From Manihot esculenta (Eukaryota; Streptophyta; Magnoliopsida; Malpighiales; Euphorbiaceae), in the NCBI RefSeq assembly GCF_001659605.2, contig NW_025215483.1, forward strand, positions 1 to 64,000: a stretch of DNA of 64,000 nucleotides. The letters run 5' to 3'. This document shows, piece by piece, positions 1 through 12,888 of the stretch (position 1 is the stretch's first letter; each line of letters starts with the position of its first letter). Below the pieces are notes generated by a model. It saw only the letters and a list, made by a program, of their open reading frames with translations. It ran no database searches and had not been told where the DNA came from. A program made the translations under genes and the position numbers.

Positions 1-3000
1 AAAAACTGCCAAGTCTATCACCCATGTTACATCCGGTGCCCGATTTCGGCATAATAGCTTCCATCCCAAAAACTGCCAAGTCTATCACCCATGTTACATC
101 CGATGCCCGAATTCAGACTAACAGCTTCCATCCCACAAACTGCCAAGTCTATCACCCATGTTACATCCGATGCCCGATTTTGGACTAACAGCTTCCATCC
201 CAAAAACTGCCAAGTCTATCACCCATGCTACATCCGGTGCCTGATTTCGGCATAATAGCTTCCATCCCAAAAACAGCCAAGTCTATCACCCATGTTACCT
301 CCGGTGCCCGATTTGGGACTAACAGCTTCCATCCCAAAAACTGCCTAGTCTATCACCCATGTTACATCCGGTGCCCGATTTCGGACTAACTGATTCCATC
401 CCAAAAACTGCCATGTCTATCACCTATGTTACATCCGGTGCCCGATTTCGGACTAACTGCTTCCATCCCAAAAACTGCCAAGTCTATCACCCATGTTACA
501 TCCGGTGCCCGATTTCGGCATAATAGCTTCCATCCCAAAAACTTCCAAGTCTATCACCCATGTTAGATCTGGTGCCCGATTTCGGACTAACAGCTTCCAT
601 CCTAAAAACCACCAAGTCTATCAACCATGTTACATCCGGCGCCCGATTTGGGACTGACAGCTTCCATCCCAAAAACTGCCAAGTCTATCACCTTTGTTAC
701 AACCGGTGCCCGATTTCAGACTAAGAGCTTCCATCCCCAAAACTGCCAAGTCTATCACCCATGTTACATCTGGTGCCCGATTTCGAACTTACAGCTTCCA
801 TCCCAAAAACTGCCAAGACTATCAGCCATGTTACATCCGGTGCCCGTTTTGGGACTAACAGCTTCCATCCCAAAAACTGCCAAGTCTATCACCCATGTTA
901 CATACGGTGGCCGATTTCCGACTAACAGCTTCCATCCCAAAAACTGCCAAGTCTATCACCCATATTACATCCGCTGCCCGATTTTGCACTAACAGCTTCA
1001 ATCCCAAAAACTGCCAAGTCTATCACGGTGCCCGATTTCAGACTAAGAGCTTCCATCCCCAAAACTGCCAAGTCTATCACCCATGTTACATCTGGTGCCT
1101 GATTTCGGACTAACAGCTTCCATTCCAAAAACTGCCAAGACTATCACCCATGTTACATCTGGTGCCCGATTTGGGACTAACAGCTTCCATTCCAAAAACT
1201 GCCAAGTCTATCACCCATGTTACATCCGGTGCCCGATTTCGGCATAATAGCTTCCATCCCAAAAACTGCCAAGTCTATCACCCATTTTACATCCGGTGCC
1301 CGATTTCCGACTAACAGCTTCCATCCCACAAACTGCCAAGTCTATCACCCATGTTACATCCGGTGCCCGATTTCGGACTAACAGCTTCCATCCCAAAAAA
1401 TGCCAAGTCTATCACCCATGTTACATACGGTGGCCGATTTCGGACTAACAGCTTCCATCCCAAAAACTGCCAAGTCTATCACCCATATTACATCCGCTGC
1501 CCGATTTTGCACTAACAACTTCCATCCCAAAAACTGCCAAGTCTATCACCCTTGTTACAACCGGTGCCCGATTTCAGACTTAGAGCTTCCATCCCCAAAA
1601 CTGCCAAGACTATCACCCATGTTACATCCGCTGCCCGATTTTGGACTAACAGCTTCCATCCCAAAAACTGCCAAGTGTATCACCCATGTTACATCCAGTG
1701 CCTGATTTCGGACTAACAGCTTCCATCCCAAAAACTGCCAAGTCTATCACCCATGTTACATCTGGTGCCCGATTTCGGACTAACAGCATCCATCCTAAAA
1801 ACTGCCAAGTCTATCACCCATGTTACATCCGGTGCCCGATTTGGGACTAACAGCTTCCATCCCAAAAACTGCCAAGTCTATCACCCATGTTACATCCGGT
1901 GCCCGATTTCGGCATAATAGCTTCCATCCCAAAACTGCCAAGTCTATCACCCATTTACATCCGGTGCCCGATTTCGACTAACAGCTTCCATCCCAAAAAC
2001 TGCCAAGTCTATCACCCTTGTTACAACCGGTGCCCGATTTCAGACTTAGAGCTTCCATCCCCAAAACTGCCAAGACTATCACCCATGTTACATCCGCTGC
2101 CCGATTTTGGACTAACAGCTTCCATCCCAAAAACTGCCAAGTGTATCACCCATGTTACATCCAGCGCCTGATTTCGGACTAACAGCTTCCATCCCAAAAA
2201 CTGCCAAGTCTATCACCCATGTTACATCTGATGCCCGATTTCGGACTAACAGCATCCATCCTAAAAACTGCCAAGTCTATCACCCATGTTACATCCGGTG
2301 CCCGATTTGGGACTAACAGCTTCCATCCCAAAAACTGCCAAGTCTATCACCCATGTTACATCCGGTGCCCGATTTCGGCATAATAGCTTCCATCCCAAAA
2401 ACTGCCAAGTCTATCACCCATTTTACATCCGGTGCCCGATTTCCGACTAACAGCTTCCATCCCACAAACTGCCAAGTCTATCACCCATGTTACATCCGGT
2501 GCCCGATTTCGGACTAACAGCTTCCATCCCAAAAACTGCCAAGTCTATCACCCATGTTACATCCGGTGCCCGATTTCGGACTAACAGCTTCCATCCCAAA
2601 AACTGCCAAGTCTATCACCCATGTTACATCCGGTGCCCGATTTGGGACTAACAGCTTCCATCCCAAAAACTGCCAAGTCTATCACCCATGTTACATCCGG
2701 TGCCCGATTTCGGACTAACAGCTTCCATCCCAAAAACTGCCAAGTCTATCACCCATGTTACATCCGGTGCCCGATTTCGGCACTAACAGCTTCCATCCCA
2801 AAAACTGCCAAGTCTATCACCCATGTTACATCCGGTGCCCGATTTCGGACTAACAGCTTCCATCCCAAAAACTGCCAAGTCTATCACCCATGTTACATCC
2901 GGTGCCCGATTTCGGACTAACAGCTTCCATCCCAAAAACTGCCAAGTCTATCACCCATGTTACATCCGGTGCCCGATTTCGGACTAACAGCTTCCATCCC

Positions 3001-4829
3001 AAAAACTGCCAAGTCTATCACCCATGTTACATCCGGTGCCCGATTTCGGACTAATAGCTTCCATCCCAAAAACTGCCAAGTCTATCACCCATATTACATC
3101 CGCTGCCCGATTTTGCACTAACAGCTTCCATCCCAAAAACTGCCAAGTCTATCACCCTTGTTACAACCGGTGCCCGATTTCAGACTAAGAGCTTCCATCC
3201 CCAAAACTGCCAAGTCTATCACCCATGTTACATCCGCTGCCCGATTTTGGACTAACAGCTTCCATCCCAAAAACTGCCAAGTCTATCACCCATGTTACAT
3301 CCGGTGCCTGATTTCGGACTAACAGCTTCCATCCCAAAAACTGCCAAGTCTATCACCCATGTTACATCTGGTGCCCGATTTCGGACTAACAGCTTCCATC
3401 CTAAAAACTGCCAAGTCTATCACCCATGTTACATCCGGTGCCCGATTTGGGACTAACAGCTTCCATCCCAAAAACTGCCAAGTCTATCACCCATGTTACA
3501 TCCGGTGCCCGATTTCGGCATAATAGCTTCCATCCCAAAAACTGCCAAGTCTATCACCCATTTTACATCCGGTGCCCGATTTCCGACTAACAGCTTCCAT
3601 CCCACAAACTGCCAAGTCTATCACCCATGTTACATCCGGTGCCCGATTTCGGACTAACAGCTTCCATCCCAAAAACTGCCTAGTCTATCACCCATGTTAT
3701 ATCCGGTGCCGGATTTCGGACTGACAGCTTCCATAACAAAAACTGCCAAGTCTATCACCCGTGTTACATCCGGTGCCCGATTTGGGACTAACAGCTTCCA
3801 TCCCAAAAACTGCCAAGTCTATCACCCATGTTACATACGGTGGCCGATTTCGGACTAACAGCTTCCATCCCAAAAACTGCCAAGTCTATCACCCATTTAC
3901 ATCCGGTGCCCGATTTCGGACTAACAGCTTCCATCCCAAAAACTGCCAAGTCTATCACCCATGTTACATCCGGTGCCCGATTTCGGACTAACAGCTTCCA
4001 TCCCAAAAACTGCCAAGTCTATCACCCATGTTACATCCGGTGCCCGATTTCGGACTAACAGCTTCCATCCCAAAAACTGCCAAGTCTATCACCCATGTTA
4101 CATCCGGTGCCCGATTTCGGACTAACAGCTTCCATCCCAAAAACTGCCAAGTCTATCACCCATGTTACATCCGGTGCCCGATTTCGGACTAACAGCTTCC
4201 ATCCCAAAAACTGCCAAGTCTATCACCCATGTTACATCCGGTGCCCGATTTGGGACTAACAGCTTCCATCCCAAAAACTGCCAAGTCTATCACCCTTGTT
4301 ACAACCGGTGCCCGATTTCAGACTAAGAGCTTCCATCCCCAAAACTGCCAAGTCTATCACCCATGTTACATCCGGTGCCCGATTTCGGACTAACAGCTTC
4401 CATCCCAAAAACTGCCAAGTCTATCACCCATGTTACATCCGGTGCCCGATTTCGGACTAACAGCTTCCATCCCAAAAACTGCCAAGTCTATCACCCATGT
4501 TACATCCGGTGCCCGATTTCGGACTAACAGCATCCATCCTAAAAACTGCCAAGTCTATCACCCATGTTACATCCGGTGCCCGATTTGGGACTAACAGCTT
4601 CCATCCCAAAAACTGCCAAGTCTATCACCCATGTTACATCCGGTGCCCGATTTCGGCATAATAGCTTCCATCCCAAAAACTGCCAAGTCTATCACCCATA
4701 TTACATCCGCTGCCCGATTTTGCACTAACAACTTCCATCCCAAAAACTGCCAAGTCTATCACCCTTGTTACAACCGGTGCCCGATTTCAGACTTAGAGCT
4801 TCCATCCCCAAAACTGCCAAGACTATCAC
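1..4829. repeat. 67-bp satellite array, diverged block A
   Basis: About 72 head-to-tail copies of a 67-bp monomer beginning AAAAACTGCCAAGTC and containing CCGGTGCCCGATTTCGG, then ACTAACAGCTTCCATCCC. Copies differ by scattered substitutions, many at CpG sites (TCGG to TTGG, TCAG or TGGG; CCGGTG to CCGCTG or CTGGTG), plus diagnostic variants such as GGCATAATAG, CACAAACTGCC, AGCATCCATCC and CATACGGTGG. The same variants recur in the same order, which shows higher-order organisation and segmental duplication. The block runs to the window edge on the left and into element E1 on the right. No gene, RNA gene or promoter is visible. Confidence 0.97.
4825..4829. repeat. target-site duplication of E1, left copy (ATCAC)
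   Basis: The five bases ATCAC precede the TGTAACGCCCC terminus and recur at 14673-14677 directly after the other terminus (GGGTATTACA). Five bases is the usual Ty3/gypsy duplication length. Deleting E1 and one copy restores an in-register satellite monomer. Confidence 0.93.
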
Positions 4830-7075
4830 TGTAACGCCCCGGAAATCCGGACCGCTACCGGCGCTAGGATCCAGATCGGCGTAAGGCCGCCGGGACCCGT
4901 AGCAAGCCTAACATACATCCTGTTTTCCTGTTTAATCCCATACATGATCAACAAGCATACATAAGAATTAAAAACTTTTCTTTTTCTTCATACACCAACT
5001 CAACCTGTGCATGCACTGTATTCATCATATACATAAACATTAATCCCTCTGTGGGATTTCATCAAAGCCTCAAGGGCTATACATCATATGGTGAGTTGGT
5101 TTACATCAACATCATAACGCAAGATCATGTACATACCAAGGGATTAACATATACTATGGTCAAGCACAACTCTATCCTCAATAACATAATTACATTACAT
5201 TCTTATCATTTGTCATGTCCACATACTCTAGCTATTACATACATATGACTTTTCTCTTCTTGCCTTCACTATCTATCCCGTACCTGCAAACCTGGGGTTA
5301 GGGGAGAGGGGTGAGCTAAAAGCCCAGTGAGCAGAAACTAAAAAAAAAAAACATTATATTAAAATTCATGCTTTCATGGAATGCATCATATCACAAACAA
5401 TTCACATCAAGGGTGAACCTGTCACCAATTAGTCCCAACATAGTCTCATGCCAGGCCGTCGCATGGGGTCCTGGTCTTCCTGTCATAACATACATAATGC
5501 CTCGTGCCAGGCCGTAGCATGGGGTCCTGGTCTTCCTGTCACATTATATATCTATTAAGTCTCGTGCCAGGCCGTAGCATGGGGTCCTGGTCTTCCTGTC
5601 ATATCATATATTAAGTCTCGTGGACTAATTGGATCATACAGCATTCACCCACAAGCGCAAAGGAAAATGCAATGCAACATATTCGTGAAATAATGCAATC
5701 AACCTATTACATATCATCATGATGCATGAAGCATGCTCAAAACATTTAATTGCTTGATTTAAAACATTAAGCTTGTTTCCACTCACCTCTGGCTAGCTCT
5801 GACCAGACACTGAAGCAGCTCACTCACTGCTGGGGTCCTCGGTTCCTCGGGTCCGAACCTGCACAGGTGGACTCCAATGAGGGACCAAACATATATAAAC
5901 ATAACTCTAATATATCCCCCAAAAACCCCCTAAAACATCATGAAAACATCACAGAAAATATGCATGAAATGGCTGAACAGGGCACCTTCGGCGGCACCTT
6001 CGGCGGCCGAAAGTCCTGGACAGAGACGAAACTCAGCTAGGTTCGGCGGCACCTTCGGCGGCCGAAAGTGCCAGACAGAGACGAAAGTCTCTTTTCGGGG
6101 GCACCTTCGGCAGCCGAAAGCTGCCTCCACAAGAGGGGTTTGGCGGCCGAAACTCCCTTCGGCTGCCGAACCTGGTTTCTGCCAAACGGCAGAAACTTGG
6201 TTCAAATGAACCTCCTGCCTCCCAAAACCATAAATCATGCATATTTCTCAACCAAAAACACACATACAAGTTTCTAGGGGCCTCAAACATGCATATACCC
6301 CATCTACAACACTTCATTCACACACAATCAAGCTACACTGTTCATCAAACATCAAAAACCTAACATTTATTCAAATATACATATATCCCTAAACATGCCA
6401 TTCTACCCCATGAATCTTACATGAAACTTATTTAAAACATGACAAGAGTTCAAGATCGACTCTTACCTCCTGAAGATCGAGAATAGAGGCGATCTAACTT
6501 GGAGTTGGGAGAAATCTAGCTCCTTGGGCCTCCAAGCTCAAAACTTGCTCAAAACTCGATTCAAAAGCTTAAAAACTTCAAAGCAAGATGAAAACTTGTT
6601 AAAACCATGAAAGATCTAGAGGAAATACTCAAGATCGAGGGAGGAGCGGTGGAGACTCACCTTGGCCGACAATGGGAGAGAGAAAGCTCGCCCGTGCGGA
6701 CCAAGGGGACCCTTTTATAGTGGCTGGCCAGGCCACGTTCGGGGGCCGAATGTGCCTCCGCATCCATGCAATGTTCGGCGGCCGAACATAAGGTTCGGCG
6801 GCCGAACCTGCACTTCCCTCACTTAGACTTTCGGGGGCCTAACGTGCCTCCCAAAGTCCATGCATGTTCGGCGGCCGAAAGTGAGTTTCGGCGGCCGAAC
6901 CTGGGTTTTTCCTTAAAGAATTTTCATGCAACAACTTATTTAAAATCATACTTAAAACATTAAAATACATGAAAACATTTTATAAAAACATGCTTTTACC
7001 CATCTAGAGGTTTCCGACACCCAAATTCCACCGGACGGTAGGAATTCCGATACCGGAGTCTAGCCGGGTATTACA
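4830..7075 (-). repeat. E1 3' LTR
   Basis: Direct repeat of 12427-14672, same length (2246 bp). On the minus strand it begins TGTAATACCCGGCTAG and ends GGGGCGTTACA. It contains a TATAAAAG box (complement of 6712-6719) and four TTCGGCGGCCGAA palindromes upstream of it in the element sense (6774-6786, 6794-6806, 6867-6879, 6887-6899). A second GCCGAA-rich cluster lies at about 5985-6175. A three-copy 41-bp repeat with 56-60 bp period lies at 5445-5601. Short open frames inside it read through the palindromes and lack any recognisable protein. Confidence 0.95.
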
Positions 7076-7112
7076 TTCTCCCCCCCTTAAGAACATTCGT
7101 CCCCGAATGTTC
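7076..7112 (-). promoter_or_regulatory. E1 polypurine tract and adjacent hairpin
   Basis: On the minus strand the bases just before the 3' LTR are AAGGGGGGGAGAA (complement of 7076-7088), the expected polypurine primer for plus-strand DNA synthesis. Two bases further upstream is a perfect 9-bp inverted repeat, GAACATTCG - 4 nt - CGAATGTTC (7091-7112). The same hairpin and tract occur in E2 and E3. Confidence 0.9.
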
Positions 7113-7183
7113 CTCAACTAATACATGCATATCATAAACATAACATACACACATATAGCACATGGAACACATCTCAGCTAACC

Positions 7184-10100
7184 TTAGAAGAGGTGGGGGT
7201 ACTGCTGGAGCATGGACTCCCGGGTCTCCCAAGTGCATTCTTCCAAATTGTGGTGGTTCCAAAGGACTTTCACCATCGGGATCTCCTTGTTCCTCAACTT
7301 TCTGATCTGAGTGTCTAGAATCCGTACTGGCTGCTCTACATAAGTGAGATCCTCTTGGATCTCCACATCAGGCTCGCTAAGAACCTTGCCCGGATCTGAC
7401 ACGAACTTCCTCAACATGGAAACATGGAAAACCGGATGGATTCTCTCCATAGAAGCAGGCAAGTCCAGCTTATACGATACATTCCCAACTTTTTGCAAGA
7501 CCTCAAAGGGTCCGATGTACCGTGGAGCTAGCTTACCCTTCTTACCAAATCGAACCACCCCTTTCATCGGAGACACCTTGAGCAATACTAGATCTCCCTC
7601 TTGAAACTCTATCTGTTTCCTGCGGATGTCTGCATAGCTTTTCTGCCTGCTGGTGGCAGTCTTTATTCTCTCTCGGATAATGGGCACCACCCTGCTGGTG
7701 ATCTCTACAAGTTCAGGCCCTGCTAAGGACCTCTCTCCTACCTCTTCCCAGCAAACGGGTGACCTGCACTTCCTCCCATACAAAGCTTCATATGGAGCCA
7801 TCCCTATGCTAGCATGATAGCTGTTATTGTAGGCGAACTCCACCAAAGGTAGATGCTGCCTCCAAGAACCGTCAAAATCTAGCACACACATTCTGAGCAT
7901 ATCTTCTATGGTTTGGATGGTCCTCTCTGACTGTCCATCAGTCTGGGGATGGAAGGCAGTACTGAAATCTAGCCTGGTACCCATAGCACTCTGCAGACTC
8001 CGCCAGAACCTGGAAGTGAACTGGGGCCCTCTATCTGACACTATAGATACCGGGACCCCATGAAGTCTGACAATCTCGTCTACATACACCTGCGCCAATT
8101 TATCCACAGAGTAGTTGCTCCTAACAGGGATGAAGTGAGCAGATTTGGTGAGTCTGTCCACAATCACCCATATGGAGTCTAGTCTGTTGGATGTTGCCGG
8201 TAACCCCACTACAAAGTCCATAGCTATGTTTTCCCATTTCCATTCTGGAATAGGTAGCGGGTTAAGCATTCCAGCCGGCTTCTGATGTTCCAGCTTCACC
8301 CTCTGACATATTTCGCAGGCTGACACGAATTGTGCCACTTCTCTCTTCATAGCTGGCCACCAATACACTCTCTTCAGATCTTGATACATCTTGGTTGCTC
8401 CAGGGTGAATGCTGTATCTTGCATTATGAGCCTCTCTCATAATGTCTCCTTTTAGCCCGATGTCATCTGGTACACATAGTCTATTCCCATAGCGGAGGAT
8501 CCCCTTACTATCGAATCTGAACTCACTGTCTCTGCCTGACTGAACAGTCCTGGCAATCTTCACTAACTCTGGGTCCTCATGCTGTTTCTGAGCCACCTGC
8601 TCTAGAAACACGGGTGTTACTTTCATTTGTGCAATCAAAGCACCTGCACCAGACAACTCCATCTGTAGACCTTCCTCAATGAGCTTATAAAATTCCTTCA
8701 CCACCGGTCTCCTCTCCGCCGTGATGTGGGATAAACTGCCAAGTGATTTCCGGCTTAGGGCGTCTGCCACGACATTCGCCTTACCCGGATGATACTGGAT
8801 CTTGCAATCATAGTCACTGAGCAGTTCTACCCATCTTCTCTGTCTCAAATTCAAATCTCTCTGACTCAAGATGTGCTGCAGGCTCTTATGATCTGTGAAG
8901 ATCTCACATTTTACCCCATAGAGGTAGTGCCTCCACATCTTGAGTGCAAAGATAACTGCTGCCATTTCCAGATCGTGTGTGGGGTAATTCATCTCATGCC
9001 TCTTTAGCTGTCTAGAAGCATAAGCGATCACCCTACCATTCTGCATCAACACACAACCCAAGCCTACTCTGGATGCATCACAGAATACTGTGAAGTCCTC
9101 ATTGCTGGTTGGCAGAGCTAACACTGGTGCTGAAGTCAACCTCTTTTTGAGCTCTTCGAAGCTTTCCTCACACTGGTCGGTCCAGTCGAACCTCTGATTC
9201 TTTCTGGTCAACCTGGTTAAAGGAGCTGCAATTTTGGAGAAGTCCTGTACGAACCTCCTGTAATAACCAGCCAAACCCAAGAAACTTCTGATCTCTGTCA
9301 CTGAGGTGGGTCTGGGCCAGTTAGTCACAGCCTCTACTTTCTTGGGGTCTACCTCTATTCCATTCTCTGACACTATATGCCCCAAGAATGATATGCTCCT
9401 TAACCAGAATTCACACTTGGAGAACTTGGCATACAAGCCATGTTCCCTCAAGGTCTGTAATACAATCCTCAGATGATGGGCATGCTCCTCTGCATTCCTG
9501 GAATACACTAAGATATCATCTATGAAGACAATAACGAAGTGATCCAGGTATGGTCTGAATACTCTGTTCATGAGGTCCATGAATGCTGCAGGGGCGTTAG
9601 TTAACCCGAACGGCATCACAAGGAACTCATAATGCCCATATCTGGTCCTGAATGCTGTCTTTGGTACGTCCTCTTCCCTTATCCTCAGCTGATGGTACCC
9701 TGATCTCAGATCTATTTTGGAGAAACAACCCGCTCCTGCTAGCTGGTCGAATAGATCATCGATCCTTGGCAATGGGTACTTATTCTTGATGGTGACTTTG
9801 TTCAACTGCCTGTAGTCGATACAAAGCCTGAGGGATCCATCCTTTTTCTTCACAAAGAGTACTGGAGCATCCCAAGGTGAGGTACTCGATCGGATGAAAC
9901 CCTTATCTACCAGTTCCTGTAACTGTTCTTTCAATTCTTTCATCTCAGCTGGTGCCATCCTGTAGGGAGGGATAGAGATAGGCCTAGTTCCAGGCATCAG
10001 CTCTATTTCAAACTCTATCTCCCTTGCAGGTGGTAATCCTGGAAGTTCGTCTGGAAAAACGTCTAAGAACTCTCTGACCACTGGCACTGAGGCGGGCTCT

Positions 10101-12175
10101 CTAACCTGACTGTCTAGTTCCCTCACATGAGCCAAAAGCCCCTGACATCCCCTCCTAAGCAACCTGCGAGCCTGAAGAGCTGATATCAGTCCTCTAGGTG
10201 TACCCCTCTTGTCTCCTCTGAAGACGACCTCTGACCCATCCTGACATCTGAACTTAACTACCTTGTCCCTGCAGTCCAAGGTAGCACCATGGGTAGATAG
10301 CCAATCCATCCCTAGAATGACGTCAAAGTCTGTCAAATCTAGAACCACAAGGTCGGCGGACAAGCATCTTCCCTCTATAAAAACTGGACTACACTGGCAG
10401 ACTGACTCTGCAACTGACGGGTCACACTTGGGTCCACTGACCCATAGGGGACACTCTAACCCAGAGACCATCAACCCTAACCTCTGAACGGCTCTCGGTG
10501 CAATAAAAGAGTGAGATGCACCCGGGTCCATTAATGCATACACATCAGAACACCCAATGATGAGATTACCTGACACCACGGTGTTGGATGTGTTAGCCTC
10601 CTGCTGCGTCATGGTGAAGATCCTGGCTGGAGCTGATGGACCTTCACCTCTGAATCCTGCTGAGGAAGAAGCTGACCCTCTCCCTCTGCCTCTGCCACTG
10701 GCCTGGGTAGCAGCTGGAGCTACTGGCTGTGCCACACTTCCTGAAGCTGTCTGCTGTGTCTGTGCCATAGGAACTGTTTTAGGGCATTGCCATGACATAT
10801 GCCCCTCTTGCCCACATCTGTAGCAGGTCGTCGTCCCAAACCGGCATAAACCCCTGTGTGGCCTACCACACTTCGCACAAGCTGCATTATCCGCCCCAGA
10901 ACTAGAACCACTGCCAAATCCCAGACTAGACTTGACCTTGTTCCAGAACTTATTCTTCTTCCCCTTGGGCTTACCCCATCTCTTACTGCCTGAAGCTGCT
11001 GCATTCAAGGTAGAGGGATCTAACCTTCCCCCACCCGGAGTTTTAGAACCCGAAGCTTGTGCCACTGTCTGTTTGACTGTCCCCTGAACGATGGCACTAG
11101 CCTCCATTCTCCTAGCCATGTCTACTATGGCGTGAAAACTCTCTCTATCTGCTGACTGTACCAAGGAGGAATACCTGGGATGGAGCTTCATGATATACCT
11201 CCTCGACTTCTTCTGGTCTGTGCTAAGGTCTTGCCCAGCAAATGGCAGCAACTCCATAAACCTGTCAGTATATTCGTCTACACTCATCTCATCTGTTTGC
11301 CTCAATTGCTCGAATTCTATCATCTTCAATTCCCTTGAACTATCAGGGAAAGCCCATCCTGCAAATTCATTAGCGAACTCCTCCCATGATAGGCTGTCCA
11401 CTCTTGGCTTCACACAGCTTTTGAACCACTCACGGGCCTTCTTGCACTTCAAAGTGAAACCAGCCATCTGAATGGCTCTACTGTCATCAGCTCCAATTTC
11501 CTCTGTGATCATCTTGACCTTCTCCAAATATACAAACGGGTCATCACCTGACTCAAACTGGGGAGCACCCAACTTTATGTAATCTGTCATTTTAGCCTTA
11601 CTTCCCCCAGATGAGCTAGGTTGAGGTATCTGGGTATCTGGGATGGTAGGTGCTGGTGGTGGAGGAGGTACAGCATCCCCTGAGGTAGGGTTTGCTGGAT
11701 TTGGATAGTATGGGGGAGGTGGGTACACTGGGTACTGTGGATATGGTGGGTAGTATGGTGGGTATGGCATCTGTGTGGAGTAAGGGTTAAAACTAGGGTA
11801 ATCCGATGTACCTCCCATCGAATACCCGGGATTTTGGGTGTAGGGCGGATAGTGAGGTGGCTGAACAAATCCCGAGGCCTGAGTGCCTCCTTGGGATTCT
11901 CCCATACCCTCTTCTGACATACTGACGCCCAAACTGCCATCCCTCCTTTGATCAACATCCATCTGATCCCCCATATCCTCCGACATACCTCCCTGCACTG
12001 TTCCTCTAACTGATCTGCTTCTTCCCAGATCTAAAGACCTTCTAGGGTCTCTCACTGCTCGGTCCCTGCTGGACCTACTTGACATTGCCCTAGGCAATGT
12101 TGAAGGACGGGCATCAGTGCCCTCGTCCTGAGGTGGTATTCCAGTCAATCGTGCAGATCGACGGGTTCCTCTCAT
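7184..12175 (-). CDS. gag-pol: E1 Gag-Pol polyprotein, 1663 aa, intact
   Basis: Single frame encoding all retrotransposon proteins. In order: a basic N-terminus; a Pro/Tyr-rich tract (about 104-162); a capsid-like retrotrans_gag domain (about 200-345); a CX2CX3HX3C motif (433-444) and a CCHC zinc knuckle (451-464); a protease with DPGAS (550-554); reverse transcriptase (about 720-900, FIDD at 884-887); RNase H (about 1028-1142; D1033, E1070, D1095); and integrase. Integrase has zinc ligands H1250, H1257, C1287, C1290 and catalytic D1320, D1381, E1417, spaced as DD35E. A C-terminal chromodomain (about 1614-1663) ends [10 protein letters not shown]. There is no gag/pol frameshift, so protease must cleave one precursor. 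The start [10 protein letters not shown] is chosen because E2 shares it and a likely splice acceptor lies 8 nt upstream. No internal stop or frameshift. The chromodomain is thought to guide integration to heterochromatin, which fits the satellite setting. Confidence 0.97.
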   Translation of the reverse strand: MRGTRRSARLTGIPPQDEGTDARPSTLPRAMSSRSSRDRAVRDPRRSLDLGRSRSVRGTVQGGMSEDMGDQMDVDQRRDGSLGVSMSEEGMGESQGGTQASGFVQPPHYPPYTQNPGYSMGGTSDYPSFNPYSTQMPYPPYYPPYPQYPVYPPPPYYPNPANPTSGDAVPPPPPAPTIPDTQIPQPSSSGGSKAKMTDYIKLGAPQFESGDDPFVYLEKVKMITEEIGADDSRAIQMAGFTLKCKKAREWFKSCVKPRVDSLSWEEFANEFAGWAFPDSSRELKMIEFEQLRQTDEMSVDEYTDRFMELLPFAGQDLSTDQKKSRRYIMKLHPRYSSLVQSADRESFHAIVDMARRMEASAIVQGTVKQTVAQASGSKTPGGGRLDPSTLNAAASGSKRWGKPKGKKNKFWNKVKSSLGFGSGSSSGADNAACAKCGRPHRGLCRFGTTTCYRCGQEGHMSWQCPKTVPMAQTQQTASGSVAQPVAPAATQASGRGRGRGSASSSAGFRGEGPSAPARIFTMTQQEANTSNTVVSGNLIIGCSDVYALMDPGASHSFIAPRAVQRLGLMVSGLECPLWVSGPKCDPSVAESVCQCSPVFIEGRCLSADLVVLDLTDFDVILGMDWLSTHGATLDCRDKVVKFRCQDGSEVVFRGDKRGTPRGLISALQARRLLRRGCQGLLAHVRELDSQVREPASVPVVREFLDVFPDELPGLPPAREIEFEIELMPGTRPISIPPYRMAPAEMKELKEQLQELVDKGFIRSSTSPWDAPVLFVKKKDGSLRLCIDYRQLNKVTIKNKYPLPRIDDLFDQLAGAGCFSKIDLRSGYHQLRIREEDVPKTAFRTRYGHYEFLVMPFGLTNAPAAFMDLMNRVFRPYLDHFVIVFIDDILVYSRNAEEHAHHLRIVLQTLREHGLYAKFSKCEFWLRSISFLGHIVSENGIEVDPKKVEAVTNWPRPTSVTEIRSFLGLAGYYRRFVQDFSKIAAPLTRLTRKNQRFDWTDQCEESFEELKKRLTSAPVLALPTSNEDFTVFCDASRVGLGCVLMQNGRVIAYASRQLKRHEMNYPTHDLEMAAVIFALKMWRHYLYGVKCEIFTDHKSLQHILSQRDLNLRQRRWVELLSDYDCKIQYHPGKANVVADALSRKSLGSLSHITAERRPVVKEFYKLIEEGLQMELSGAGALIAQMKVTPVFLEQVAQKQHEDPELVKIARTVQSGRDSEFRFDSKGILRYGNRLCVPDDIGLKGDIMREAHNARYSIHPGATKMYQDLKRVYWWPAMKREVAQFVSACEICQRVKLEHQKPAGMLNPLPIPEWKWENIAMDFVVGLPATSNRLDSIWVIVDRLTKSAHFIPVRSNYSVDKLAQVYVDEIVRLHGVPVSIVSDRGPQFTSRFWRSLQSAMGTRLDFSTAFHPQTDGQSERTIQTIEDMLRMCVLDFDGSWRQHLPLVEFAYNNSYHASIGMAPYEALYGRKCRSPVCWEEVGERSLAGPELVEITSRVVPIIRERIKTATSRQKSYADIRRKQIEFQEGDLVLLKVSPMKGVVRFGKKGKLAPRYIGPFEVLQKVGNVSYKLDLPASMERIHPVFHVSMLRKFVSDPGKVLSEPDVEIQEDLTYVEQPVRILDTQIRKLRNKEIPMVKVLWNHHNLEECTWETRESMLQQYPHLF

Positions 12176-12183
12176 CCTGTTTT

Positions 12184-12213
12184 CTGAGAAACAGTAAACA
12201 TCACATAAACATT
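12184..12213 (-). promoter_or_regulatory. E1 putative 3' splice site before gag
   Basis: Minus strand reads GCTAATG, then a pyrimidine-rich stretch ending TTTCTCAG; the next exon base is 12183 and the gag ATG starts at 12175. CTAAT fits the plant branch-site consensus CTRAY, and its A lies 28 nt from the G of AG. The same arrangement occurs in E2 (28 nt) and E3 (29 nt). Function is inferred from conservation only. Confidence 0.5.
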
Positions 12214-12410
12214 AGCATTAAATGGTTCATGTAGGCAAGCATGAACCTCACAGCTACATTACACACATAGCATATCATCATGGCATATCATACAATCATA
12301 GCAAGACAGGACTCTACATCCTATCCTAGTGGACATGATCTTTCCTATTGTGCTTGACCTTCTATAACCTCTATGAGCCCGACACTCTAGGTCCGACCAT
12401 ATGAACCTAG

Positions 12411-12423
12411 GGCTCTGATACCA
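12411..12423 (-). promoter_or_regulatory. E1 primer binding site (tRNA-iMet)
   Basis: The complement reads TGGTATCAGAGCC, three bases inside the 5' LTR end. It matches the 3' end of plant initiator tRNA-Met, the usual primer for minus-strand synthesis in plant Ty3/gypsy elements. The rest of the leader (12176-12426, about 250 bp) has no open frame of note. Confidence 0.95.
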
Positions 12424-12888
12424 CTCTGTAACGCCCCGGAAATCCGGACCGCTACCGGCGCTAGGATCCAGATCGGCGTAAGGCCGCCGGGACCCGTAGC
12501 AAGCCTAACATACATCCTGTTTTCCTGTTTAATCCCATACATGATCAACAAGCATACATAAGAATTAAAAACTTTTCTTTTTCTTCATACACCAACTCAA
12601 CCTGTGCATGCACTGTATTCATCATATACATAAACATTAATCCCTCTGTGGGATTTCATCAAAGCCTCAAGGGCTATACATCATATGGTGAGTTGGTTTA
12701 CATCAACATCATAACGCAAGATCATGTACATACCAAGGGATTAACATATACTATGGTCAAGCACAACTCTATCCTCAATAACATAATTACATTACATTCT
12801 TATCATTTGTCATGTCCACATACTCTAGCTATTACATACATATGACTTTTCTCTTCTTGCCTTCACTATCTATCCCGTACCTGCAAAC

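Noticed and set aside
627..4834. Many 60-120 residue open frames in the satellite on both strands (also 26162-36165, 43458-52197 and 59604-61039)
   Set aside because: 67 is not a multiple of 3, so the frame rotates each monomer and every frame meets stops. Longer frames appear only where a 1-bp length variant shifts the register. The peptides are translated satellite with no protein signature.
5051..5248. 65-residue frame in E1 LTR, duplicated at 12648-12845
   Set aside because: The duplicate is only the other LTR; it is antisense to the element and has no recognisable product.
5930..6317. Open frames rich in FGGR, SAAE or RRPN in the LTRs (also 6766-6963, 16301-16649, 16860-17359, 24511-25010, 37613-37843, 62174-62404)
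   Set aside because: They read through the TTCGGC/GCCGAA palindromes in several frames on both strands, lack known domains and are explained by the repeats.
7344..11958. Open frames overlapping gag-pol on other frames or the other strand (also 18713-23566)
   Set aside because: They are shadows of the intact polyprotein genes.
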